Assembly: GCA_015068545.1 (NCBI GenBank)
Contig: SVKH01000017.1
Span: 1-16,754, forward strand
Length of the DNA: 16,754 bases
Origin: Oscillospiraceae bacterium
GTDB taxonomy: Bacteria > Bacillota > Clostridia > UBA1381
Direction: 5' to 3'
The translations under genes and the position numbers were made by a program. The notes beneath the pieces were generated by a model that was not told where the DNA came from, made no database searches, and saw nothing but the letters and a program-made list of their open reading frames with translations. Every line of letters starts with the position of its first letter. The stretch's first letter is position 1. Positions 1-6,825 of the stretch are shown here, one piece after another.

Positions 1-83
1 TTTTATTGTAACTGGCAGGTCACAATTTATTATATACAATCGGAGTTTTTCTGTCTATTGCTCATAGGTAATAACCTTTTTTG

Positions 84-110
84 AACCACGCCACTATGGC
101 GTGGTTTTCT
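84..110 (+). terminator. Rho-independent terminator for a gene left of the window
   Basis: A 9-bp perfect stem (left arm 84-92, right arm 98-106, loop ACTAT) is followed by TTCTTAT on the plus strand. On the minus strand the stem is followed by CAAAAAAGG, not by T residues, so it should act on plus-strand transcripts arriving from the left edge. Nothing in 1-83 is recognisable as a gene. Confidence 0.6.
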
Positions 111-120
111 TATACAAAAC

Positions 121-149
121 AAAAACTCCGTAAATGTTACGGAGTTTTT
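121..149. terminator. Bidirectional Rho-independent terminator
   Basis: A 13-bp stem (121-133 with 137-149, loop ATG) has a GC-containing core ACTCCG/CGGAGT flanked by A and T runs on both sides, so a T-rich tail follows the stem on either strand. It lies 53 bases beyond the stop of the minus-strand arsR-type gene and probably ends that transcript. It also backs up the plus-strand hairpin at 84-110. Confidence 0.8.
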
Positions 150-201
150 TTATATCTTACTTAATTTATATAATTTTATCTTTTTGATATTTTTCAGAGG
201 T

Positions 202-543
202 CTACTCATTTATATGAATCATAACTTGTTCTATAATTCTTTTTACATGTTCATCATCCAAAGAGTAAAAAGTATTTTTCCCATCTCGGCGTGCTTTTAT
301 CAATCTTGCCTCTTTTAAAACCCGAAGCTGATGGCTGATAGCAGATTGGCTCATCTGTGTTTTTTCCGCTATTTCCGCTACGCAAATCTCTTTATCAAAC
401 AGATTCCATAGTATTTTTATTCTGGTAACATCACCGAATACTTTAAATACTCCGGTAAGCTCATCCAAAACCTTTTGAGAAGGAGTTTCATTTTTTAATT
501 TATCAACAATTCTCGTATTAAACATACAATTTTCACAATTCAT
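202..543 (-). CDS. ArsR/SmtB-family metal-sensing transcriptional repressor
   Basis: This is a 113-residue winged-helix repressor of the ArsR/SmtB family, normally a dimer that leaves its operator when it binds metal. The recognition-helix region around residues 64-79 (SQSAISHQLRVLKEA) is typical. Near the C-terminus, residues 97-113 fit exactly the alpha-5 zinc-site pattern D-x-H-x10-H-x2-E (D97, H99, H110, E113) known from SmtB and CzrA. It also has C54 in EICVAEIA, where cadmium/lead sensors carry the ELCVCD-type motif, and an N-terminal CxxC (C3, C6), so thiol ligands may add a second site. A strong AAGGAGGAG ribosome site precedes the ATG. No cognate transporter is visible; it may lie elsewhere or the gene may regulate itself. 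The family is certain; zinc as the ligand is inferred. Confidence 0.9.
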   Translation of the reverse strand: MNCENCMFNTRIVDKLKNETPSQKVLDELTGVFKVFGDVTRIKILWNLFDKEICVAEIAEKTQMSQSAISHQLRVLKEARLIKARRDGKNTFYSLDDEHVKRIIEQVMIHINE

Positions 544-573
544 TGTTATCTCCTCCTTCCTTATTTCACCTTA

Positions 574-602
574 ATTATACATCACGCAGATAAAAAAGTC
601 AA
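574..602 (-). promoter_or_regulatory. Sigma-A-type promoter of the arsR-like gene
   Basis: On the minus strand TTGACT (602-597) is followed after exactly 17 bases by a perfect TATAAT (579-574). It sits in the short gap between the enolase stop codon and the repressor start and would initiate around 567. This lets the repressor be transcribed independently of eno. I found no clear operator dyad overlapping it. Confidence 0.8.
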
Positions 603-607
603 ATATT

Positions 608-1873
608 TTAAAATTCTGCTGTAAATATCAGTTCATCCTCAATTCTTAAAAGCCTGTTGTATTTTGCCACTCTTTCCGTTCGTGCAGGGGCACCTGTTTT
701 AATCAAGCCGCAATTTACTGCCACAGCAATGTCCGAAATTATTGTGTCTTCTGTTTCTCCGCTTCTGTGGGATAAAATAGCGGAATATCCTGATTTATGC
801 GCCATCTCTACTGCATCCAAGGCTTCTGTAATAGTTCCTATTTGATTTATTTTTACTAGTATTGTATTTGCTATATTACCTTCTATACCTTTTTTCAGTC
901 TTTTTGTATTAGTTACAAAAAGGTCATCCCCAACCAGCTTTACCTTGTTTCCTATCACTTTTGTTATCATTTCCCAGCCTTTCCAATCCTCTTCTCCCAT
1001 AGGATCTTCCAAGGAATATATAGGGTATTTATTAACTATTTTTTCCCAATAATCACATAGCTGCTTGGAATCTAACCTCTTATCCGATTTCGGAAGATGA
1101 TATTCTCCATCACTTTTTATCCATTCAGAGCTGGCAGCATCCACCGAAATCATAAAATCTTTTCCCGATTTATATCCTGCTTTTTCTATCGCTTCTATCA
1201 GCAAATCAAATGCTTCTTCATCGCTATTTAAATTTGGAGCAAATCCTCCTTCGTCTCCAACAGCAGTAGAAAGATTTTTTTCCTTTAATACATTCTTTAA
1301 TGAATGGTATACACAAACACATTGCTCCAGTCCTTTTTTAAAAGAAAGGGCAGAAGTAGGTATTATCATAAATTCCTGTATATCCAGATTATTATCCGCA
1401 TGAGCACCGCCATTTAAAATATTCATCATAGGACGAGGCAAAACATGGGCATTAACTCCTCCCAGATATTTAAAAAGGCTTATTCCCAAAGCCTTTGCAG
1501 CACAATCAGCGCAGGCTGCCGAAACTGCCAAAATACTGTTTGCACCAAGGTTTTCTTTATTTTCACTTCCATCCAGTCTGATAAGCTCCATATCAATTTC
1601 TCTTTGAGATAAGACATTTCTTCCTACCAGACTTTCTCTTATAACGGTATTTACCTTACCAACAGCTTCCAATACCCCTTTTCCCATATATCTTTCTTTA
1701 TCACCGTCTCTTTTTTCCACTGCTTCAAAAATTCCTGTAGAAGCACCGGAAGGTACTATCGCTCTTCCAAAAATTCCGTTTTTTATATAAACCTCAGCTT
1801 CAACTGTAGGATTCCCTCTGGAATCCAGTACCTCTCTTGCATATACTCCTGTTATTTCAAAATAGTTTTTCAT
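608..1873 (-). CDS. eno: Enolase (phosphopyruvate hydratase)
   Basis: Cytosolic glycolytic enzyme that interconverts 2-phosphoglycerate and phosphoenolpyruvate, Mg-dependent; 421 residues, near the usual 420-430. Visible active-site elements are the loop SGAST (42-46), E167 in QEF, catalytic E208 in GDEGG, metal ligands D245 (SVDAAS), E289 (LEDP) and D316 (GDD), catalytic K341 (LVKINQ), the SHRSGE motif (368-373) and K392 in IKTGAP. All key residues are present, so it should be active. AAAGGAGA lies at good spacing before the ATG. In many Firmicutes eno closes a gapA-pgk-tpiA-gpm operon; here it stands alone, divergent from dnaA. No terminator separates it from the downstream arsR-type gene, so read-through is possible. 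Confidence 0.97.
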   Translation of the reverse strand: MKNYFEITGVYAREVLDSRGNPTVEAEVYIKNGIFGRAIVPSGASTGIFEAVEKRDGDKERYMGKGVLEAVGKVNTVIRESLVGRNVLSQREIDMELIRLDGSENKENLGANSILAVSAACADCAAKALGISLFKYLGGVNAHVLPRPMMNILNGGAHADNNLDIQEFMIIPTSALSFKKGLEQCVCVYHSLKNVLKEKNLSTAVGDEGGFAPNLNSDEEAFDLLIEAIEKAGYKSGKDFMISVDAASSEWIKSDGEYHLPKSDKRLDSKQLCDYWEKIVNKYPIYSLEDPMGEEDWKGWEMITKVIGNKVKLVGDDLFVTNTKRLKKGIEGNIANTILVKINQIGTITEALDAVEMAHKSGYSAILSHRSGETEDTIISDIAVAVNCGLIKTGAPARTERVAKYNRLLRIEDELIFTAEF

Positions 1874-1931
1874 AATATCTCCTTTAAAGTTTTTCTTTAT
1901 TTTTCCTTAATTTTACGAAAATATCTATTAA

Positions 1932-1959
1932 ATTAAATTTTTTTTACAAAATATTTCAA
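1932..1959 (-). promoter_or_regulatory. Candidate eno promoter
   Basis: On the minus strand TTGAAA (1959-1954) and TTTAAT (1937-1932) are separated by 16 bases, each one base from consensus. The surrounding DNA is very AT-rich, so the match could be coincidental, but position and direction suit eno. Confidence 0.4.
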
Positions 1960-1966
1960 AATTACC

Positions 1967-1995
1967 TTGTAAAATTGAAAATTTTCTGTTATTAT
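1967..1995 (+). promoter_or_regulatory. Candidate dnaA promoter
   Basis: TTGTAA (1967-1972) and TATTAT (1990-1995) with a 17-base spacer on the plus strand. Transcription would begin near 2001, just inside a small dyad TAGAG-TAGCG-CTCTA (1996-2010). Its -35 box lies only a few bases from that of the candidate eno promoter on the other strand, so the two promoters are back to back. No consensus DnaA box was found in the eno-dnaA gap. Confidence 0.5.
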
Positions 1996-2044
1996 TAGAG
2001 TAGCGCTCTATTTATGAGCCATTGATATGTATACAATTAAATCG

Positions 2045-2051
2045 AAAGGGG
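2045..2051 (+). promoter_or_regulatory. dnaA ribosome-binding site
   Basis: AAAGGGG lies 6 bases before the ATG at 2058. It decides the dnaA start: an in-frame TTG at 2022 would add 12 residues that do not look like DnaA and has no comparable site before it. Confidence 0.75.
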
Positions 2052-2057
2052 ATAAAA

Positions 2058-3395
2058 ATGGATATTAAGCAAATATGGAATGCTTCATTATCCTATATAC
2101 AAAACGATATCAATTCGGTTGTAGGGTATAACACCTACATAAAGGATATTGTCCCTATTTCTTTTGAAGGCGAAAATTTCGCCGTTGCTGTTTCTACTTC
2201 TATCTGCAAAACTATGATAGAACTACGCTATACAGAAATAATAGAAAAATCAATCTCTAAGATAGTTGCAAGACCTGTAAAGCTTACAATTATACTTAAA
2301 GATCAGTTTGTCGAGCCTGAAAAAGGCGAAGCTACTCCTGTATACGAAACTAACGAAAAGAAAGTAAAGACAAATCTAAATCCTAAATACACATTTGATA
2401 ATTTTGTAATAGGACCATCTAATGAGTATGCAACAGCCATTGCTATGAGCACTGCCAAATATCCCGGTCAGGAGAAGAATAACCCTCTTTTCCTATACGG
2501 TAATTCCGGTCTGGGTAAAACTCACTTAATGCAGGCAATCGGCAATGAAATACTAAAAAATTCACCTGAAAAAAAGGTGGTTTATGTAACCAGTGAAAGA
2601 TTCACCAACGAAATGATCGAATCTCTTCATGTAAAGGACATGGGTTCCTTCCGTCAACTATACAGAAATGTTGATGTACTTTTAATAGACGACATCCAGT
2701 TCATTGAAAACAAGCAAGGTACACAGGAAGAATTTTTCCATACATTTAACGATTTATACCTTAATAATAAGCAAATCGTTTTGACTAGTGACCGCAAACC
2801 TAAAGACCTTGTTACAATAGAAGAAAGACTAAAAACCAGATTTGAATGGGGACTTAATATAGACATTACATCTCCTGACTATGAAACAAGAGTAGCTATC
2901 CTTAAAAAGAAGGCAGAAGCTCAAAAATCATACATCAGTGAGGAGGTTCTTTCCTATATAGCAGAAAGAATAGACTCCAACGTAAGAGAATTAGAGGGAG
3001 CTCTTCTTCAAATTATATCCTACGCAGGAATTAAAAATTTACCTATTACAATAGACACAGCAGAAGCTGCAATCAGATCTATTGTTCCTGATGACGGAGT
3101 AATTAAAATAACTCCACAAAAAATTATAGACAGTGTTTCTTCTTATTACAATATTTCTGCAGATGAAATATTAGGAAAATCCAAACAGAAAAACATTGCT
3201 CTCCCTAGGCAAATAGTTATGTATCTTTGCAAAACTCTTACAAATATGAACTTTGTTATGATAGCAAAGGCACTGGGAAATAAAGACAGAACAACCATAA
3301 TGTATGGTGTGGATAAAATTATGGAGCTAATTAAAACAGACTCTATACTAAAATCCGATATTGATGCCATTACAAAGGATATTAACTCACTTTAA
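2058..3395 (+). CDS. dnaA: Chromosomal replication initiator protein DnaA
   Basis: AAA+ initiator that binds DnaA boxes at oriC, melts the origin and recruits the helicase; 445 residues from the ATG at 2058, a normal length. Domain I is about 1-85, a short linker about 86-108, and the ATPase domain follows with Walker A GNSGLGKT (148-155), Walker B LLIDD (208-212) and the sensor-II arginine region VRELEGAL (309-316). The C-terminal helix-turn-helix DNA-binding domain is about 350-445. The DnaA signature at 407-421 reads GNKDRTTIMYGVDKI, whereas most DnaA proteins have GGRDHTTV; the base-contacting His is replaced by Arg, and nearby positions also differ. The gene is divergent from eno and is followed by an origin-like spacer and dnaN. 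Identity is certain; altered box specificity is a hypothesis. Confidence 0.98.
   Translation: MDIKQIWNASLSYIQNDINSVVGYNTYIKDIVPISFEGENFAVAVSTSICKTMIELRYTEIIEKSISKIVARPVKLTIILKDQFVEPEKGEATPVYETNEKKVKTNLNPKYTFDNFVIGPSNEYATAIAMSTAKYPGQEKNNPLFLYGNSGLGKTHLMQAIGNEILKNSPEKKVVYVTSERFTNEMIESLHVKDMGSFRQLYRNVDVLLIDDIQFIENKQGTQEEFFHTFNDLYLNNKQIVLTSDRKPKDLVTIEERLKTRFEWGLNIDITSPDYETRVAILKKKAEAQKSYISEEVLSYIAERIDSNVRELEGALLQIISYAGIKNLPITIDTAEAAIRSIVPDDGVIKITPQKIIDSVSSYYNISADEILGKSKQKNIALPRQIVMYLCKTLTNMNFVMIAKALGNKDRTTIMYGVDKIMELIKTDSILKSDIDAITKDINSL
3308..3316 (-). promoter_or_regulatory. Exact consensus DnaA box inside dnaA
   Basis: TGTGGATAA is the complement of the consensus box TTATCCACA. It is the only exact match I noticed near the origin. 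It falls in codons for the DnaA signature region, 79 bases before the dnaA stop, in the same orientation as the two weaker boxes at 3414 and 3425. It could be coincidental because the codons for GVDK can spell it. Confidence 0.45.
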
Positions 3396-3464
3396 AATTA
3401 TTAACACCTTTTGTGTGGAAAATTAGTGGATATAAAATTACCATTTTATTACTGTTAATAGATC

Positions 3465-3497
3465 GAAATTTTCAACACTTTCTCCACTGAAAATTTC
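3465..3497. repeat. Perfect 10-bp inverted repeat in the origin spacer
   Basis: GAAATTTTCA (3465-3474) and TGAAAATTTC (3488-3497) are exact reverse complements around a 13-base centre that contains a box-like TTCTCCACT. No T-run follows on either strand, so it is not an obvious terminator. Confidence 0.8.
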
Positions 3498-3554
3498 TTC
3501 CAAAAAAGTAAGATTTAAAGGCAGTTTTACCACTTTTTCATCAAACTAACACCA

Positions 3555-3572
3555 CTAATACTATTACTACTA
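3555..3572 (+). promoter_or_regulatory. DnaA-trio-like unwinding element
   Basis: CTA ATA CTA TTA CTA CTA: read on the other strand in the 3'-to-5' direction each triplet is GAT, TAT, GAT, AAT, GAT, GAT. This fits the DnaA-trio pattern (3'-[G/A]A[T/A]-5') in five of six triplets; the second has T in its first position. The AT-rich stretch TAAATAATATATTA follows at once, as expected of the strand-opening site. Confidence 0.65.
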
Positions 3573-3650
3573 TAAATAATATATTACCTACGTACCTACC
3601 TATGGGAGAAAATCAATTTTATTTTATCAACACCTAAAGGAGATGAATAT

Positions 3651-4784
3651 ATGAAAATTTCCTGCCAAAAAAATCAATTGGTAAAAATTATAAATACAGT
3701 ACAAAAAGCAGTTTCTTCAAAATCAATTATGCCAATACTTGAATGTATTAAATTGGATGCAGAAGGAAACGGCAATATTATAGTAACGGGAAATAACCTT
3801 GATTTATGTATAGAATACTCTGATGTTTGTGATGTATCAGAAGGCGGTTCTATCGCTATTTCATCAAGAATTTTTGGAGAAATTATCAGAAAGCTTCCCG
3901 GCAGTGATGTTCTAATCGAAGTTAACGAATCTAATAACGTTACAACTATAAAATGTGATAATGCAGAGTTTAATATTCAAGGACTTTCCTCAAATGAATA
4001 TCCTGCAGTACCTCAGATAAGTGAAACATACCGTTTTACACTATCTCAAGCATCACTTAAAAATATGATAAGAAAGACCATTTTCTCTGTTTCTCAAAAC
4101 GAAGCAAGAAAACCGGTTTTGACAGGTTCTTTATTTGAAATAGATACAGGAGTGTTATCTGTTGTTTCTACAGACGGATACCGTCTTGCTATATGCAAGG
4201 AAACTGTAAATTCCTCACTTCAAAACATCAAATTTGTAGTTCCGGGGATGACTCTTCGTGAAGTATTCAAAGTTTTGGAAGATGATGATGAGAAGGAAGT
4301 TAATGTAATTGTTTCCGAACGTCACGCTATGTTTGACTTTGGAAGTTACAAGGTTATTACCAGACTTTTGGAGGGAGAATTTATAAATTACAAGCCTGTT
4401 TTGACTACTCCAAACAGCATATTTGTAATTGCAAATACAGCAGAACTTTCCGAAAGCTTGGAAAGAGCATCACTTCTTATAAATGACGATATTTCTGCAA
4501 AAGCGGAAAAAGTTCCTGTAAGACTTAATATTTTAACAGACAAAATAGAAATTACCTGCATGACAGGAAAAGGTCAGGTTCACGATGAAGTGGATGTTTC
4601 GGTAAATGGAGAAGATATAGAGATTGGCTTTAATCATAAATATCTTTTGGAAGCTTTGCGTGCTTGCGAAGAAGATGAAATAAAGATGGAGCTTTCTAAT
4701 CCGAGAAGCTCATGCTTCATCCGTTCAGCAAGTGGAGATGATTCCTACACATTTATGATTCTGCCGGTAAGACTTTATAACTGA
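3651..4784 (+). CDS. dnaN: DNA polymerase III beta subunit (sliding clamp)
   Basis: Ring-shaped processivity factor that tethers the replicative polymerase to DNA; 377 residues, normal for the family, with three repeated clamp domains of about 120-130 residues each. Recognisable stretches are the N-terminal KISCQKNQLVKIINTVQKAV, the region SVVSTDGYRLAI near residues 170-181 and the conserved end SYTFMILPVRL just before the stop, which is the family C-terminus (usually MPMRL). AAAGGAGATG precedes the ATG. The next gene starts one base after the stop, so dnaN heads the plus-strand run. The typical downstream yaaA, recF and gyrB are missing. Confidence 0.97.
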   Translation: MKISCQKNQLVKIINTVQKAVSSKSIMPILECIKLDAEGNGNIIVTGNNLDLCIEYSDVCDVSEGGSIAISSRIFGEIIRKLPGSDVLIEVNESNNVTTIKCDNAEFNIQGLSSNEYPAVPQISETYRFTLSQASLKNMIRKTIFSVSQNEARKPVLTGSLFEIDTGVLSVVSTDGYRLAICKETVNSSLQNIKFVVPGMTLREVFKVLEDDDEKEVNVIVSERHAMFDFGSYKVITRLLEGEFINYKPVLTTPNSIFVIANTAELSESLERASLLINDDISAKAEKVPVRLNILTDKIEITCMTGKGQVHDEVDVSVNGEDIEIGFNHKYLLEALRACEEDEIKMELSNPRSSCFIRSASGDDSYTFMILPVRLYN

Positions 4785-4785
4785 T

Positions 4786-5373
4786 ATGGAAATTAAAAAA
4801 ATTGTAACTTACGAAATGGATCAGAATTGCTACCTTATAAAAAACGGGAATAAGGGAATATTGATAGATCCGGGAATTGATACAAAAAAAATATTGCGTG
4901 AAACAGAGGATATAGATATTAACTATATCCTCTTGACACATTGTCACTTTGACCATGTTTTTTCGTGCAAAAGCCTAAAAAAAACACTAGTAGGATCACC
5001 AGATTGCAGTGAAAATCTTAAAAATCCTCAGATAGTTCTTTATAATACCTATATAGAAAATGGGTGTGATATAATTATGAAGGACGGTGAGGAAAGAGAA
5101 TTTGACGGGATCAGGGTAAAATGTATTCACACTCCGGGGCATACTTCAGGATGTGTGTGTTACAAAATAGAAAATAACCTATTTTCCGGCGATACCTTAT
5201 TTAAAAGAAGTATTGGAAGATGTGATCTTCCTACCGGTAATGGAAAAATACTTGAAAATTCAATTAAAAATATTATTTATAAAATGGAAGAGGATATTGT
5301 GGTTTATCCCGGTCATGGAGAAAGCACCACAATAGGATATGAAAAGAAAAATAACCTATATGTTACGGAGTAA
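4786..5373 (+). CDS. Metallo-beta-lactamase-fold hydrolase, glyoxalase-II-like
   Basis: A 195-residue single-domain hydrolase of the MBL superfamily, small glyoxalase-II/YcbL-type subgroup. Metal ligands are visible: H52, H54, D56 and H57 in THCHFDH, H119 in TPGHTSG, D136 in SGDTLF and H177 in YPGHGE. The segment LFSGDTLFKRSIGRCDLPTG (132-151) is characteristic of the subgroup. The substrate is unknown; thioester hydrolysis is a family guess. It starts one base after the dnaN stop with no good ribosome site of its own, suggesting translational coupling, and is followed three bases later by hemZ. MBL-hemZ pairs are common in Clostridia, though usually, as I recall, near relA and hisS rather than dnaN. 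Confidence 0.9.
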   Translation: MEIKKIVTYEMDQNCYLIKNGNKGILIDPGIDTKKILRETEDIDINYILLTHCHFDHVFSCKSLKKTLVGSPDCSENLKNPQIVLYNTYIENGCDIIMKDGEEREFDGIRVKCIHTPGHTSGCVCYKIENNLFSGDTLFKRSIGRCDLPTGNGKILENSIKNIIYKMEEDIVVYPGHGESTTIGYEKKNNLYVTE

Positions 5374-5376
5374 AAA

Positions 5377-6819
5377 ATGCGTTTAATACAAGAAGGATAC
5401 AGCTGCGACTATGAAATGAATATTTTTATAAATATCTTCTTTTCCCGTGATGAGGAAGGAGAAATAAAAACATTTTTTTCTCACACAGACGATATTATAA
5501 AAGTAGAATGTATTATAGATTTTGAAGGTGAAACATATAATTATTTATATGAATATCCATTTAAAAACTCCGTAGAAGATAAAAAAATAATCAAGAAAAT
5601 ATATGGCTGTGCCTGTACAAAATGCTTTGTAAAAGCAGCACAAAAAATTCGGAATATAAAGCTTCCTTGGGGAGTGATGAGTGGAATACGTCCTGCAAAA
5701 TCTGTCAGGCAGTTCCACGAACAAGGTAAATCCTTTGAAGAAATAAAAGATATTTTATGGGATATTTACGAAGTATCTCCTAAAAAATGTGACTTAGCTA
5801 TAAAGGTAGCGAAAAATGAGGAAAAAATACTAAAAAGAATAAAGGAAAATTCCGTAAGCTTGTATATTGGCATTCCATTTTGTCCCTCAAGGTGTATGTA
5901 TTGCTCTTTTGTATCCACAGATATAAAAAATAGTGGGAGATATATGGACGAGTTTTGCAGTCTTTTATGTAAAGAAGTAGAAAAAACAGGCGAGATCATA
6001 AAAGAGCTTGGATTTTCAGTTCAGTCCATCTATATAGGAGGAGGAACTCCTACAACTCTTTCTGAGGAAAATTTAGATAAGCTGTTAAAAAGTATAAACA
6101 AAAATATAAATATGTCTTCTGTGGAGGAATTTACCCTTGAGGCAGGACGTCCCGATACAATAACAAAGGGAAAAATGGAAGTTGCAAAAAGGGGAAATAT
6201 AAACCGAATAAGTATAAATCCTCAGACCATGAATGAAAAAACCCTGAAAATAATAGGAAGAAAGCATTCAATAGAAGACTTTTATAAAGCTTTTAAAATA
6301 GCAAGAGAGGTTGGATTTGAGGTAATAAATACTGACCTAATTGCAGGTCTTCCCGGAGAAAGCTTCGAAGACTTTAAATACAGTCTGGATGAAATAGTAA
6401 AATATAATCCGGAAAATATTACAGTTCATTCTATGTGTATAAAAAGAGCAGCAGCACTTAGTTTTTCGGGTATAGAACTGACGGGATATGATGAAATGAA
6501 CAAGATGCTCACCTATACTCAGGAGAAAATGGATGAAATAGGTAAAGAGCCATACTATATGTACCGTCAGAAAAATATTTCAGGTAATATGGAAAATGTG
6601 GGCTACTCCGGAAGTGACAATATGTCTTTATATAACATAAGCATTATGGAGGAAATTCAGACAATAATTGCACTTGGAGGAGGTGGATCCTCTAAGATTG
6701 TGTTAGGAGACAGAATAGAAAGAGTAGTGAATTTTAAAGAACCTTACGAATATATCAGGAGATTTGACGAGATAATTGATAAAAAGGAAGAAATAGCAGA
6801 TTTTTTCAGGAAAGGATAG
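5377..6819 (+). CDS. hemZ: HemZ-type radical-SAM protein (annotated coproporphyrinogen dehydrogenase)
   Basis: A 480-residue radical-SAM enzyme of the HemN/HemZ group. The cluster motif CxxxCxxC is C169, C173 and C176 in FCPSRCMYC; the SAM-binding glycine motif GGGTPT is at 221-226. The N-terminal 160 residues, with WGVMSGIRPAK (98-108), are typical of HemZ and absent from ordinary HemN. The C-terminal LGGGGSSK region also fits. HemZ is named for oxygen-independent oxidation of coproporphyrinogen III, but many clostridia that carry it lack a full heme pathway and no other heme gene is visible here, so the true substrate is uncertain. GGAG precedes the ATG. Six bases separate the stop from the next gene. 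Confidence 0.92.
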   Translation: MRLIQEGYSCDYEMNIFINIFFSRDEEGEIKTFFSHTDDIIKVECIIDFEGETYNYLYEYPFKNSVEDKKIIKKIYGCACTKCFVKAAQKIRNIKLPWGVMSGIRPAKSVRQFHEQGKSFEEIKDILWDIYEVSPKKCDLAIKVAKNEEKILKRIKENSVSLYIGIPFCPSRCMYCSFVSTDIKNSGRYMDEFCSLLCKEVEKTGEIIKELGFSVQSIYIGGGTPTTLSEENLDKLLKSINKNINMSSVEEFTLEAGRPDTITKGKMEVAKRGNINRISINPQTMNEKTLKIIGRKHSIEDFYKAFKIAREVGFEVINTDLIAGLPGESFEDFKYSLDEIVKYNPENITVHSMCIKRAAALSFSGIELTGYDEMNKMLTYTQEKMDEIGKEPYYMYRQKNISGNMENVGYSGSDNMSLYNISIMEEIQTIIALGGGGSSKIVLGDRIERVVNFKEPYEYIRRFDEIIDKKEEIADFFRKG

Positions 6820-6825
6820 GTTTTT

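Larger units (their letters stand above)
3396..3650. other. Probable replication origin (oriC) in the dnaA-dnaN spacer
   Basis: The 255-base spacer holds no gene. From left to right it has box-like 9-mers TGTGGAAAA (3414-3422, one mismatch from consensus) and AGTGGATAT (3425-3433, two mismatches), TTTTCAACA (3469-3477) and TTCTCCACT (3480-3488) with two mismatches each, a perfect inverted repeat (3465-3497), a trinucleotide run (3555-3572), the AT-rich stretch 3573-3586, an ACCTA repeat (3586-3602) and TTATCAACA (3624-3632, one mismatch). Boxes, then trinucleotides, then AT-rich DNA is the order known in the Bacillus subtilis unwinding region between dnaA and dnaN. The gene-direction and base-skew change nearby agrees. 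Confidence 0.75.

Noticed and set aside
1..83. Possible end of an RNA gene or a coding region at the left edge
   Set aside because: No CCA end, tRNA-like arms or rRNA-like sequence and no convincing frame; only the following terminator suggests transcription from the left.
2022..2057. N-terminal extension of DnaA from a TTG codon
   Set aside because: No ribosome site before it, the added residues are not DnaA-like, and the ATG at 2058 has AAAGGGG at correct spacing.
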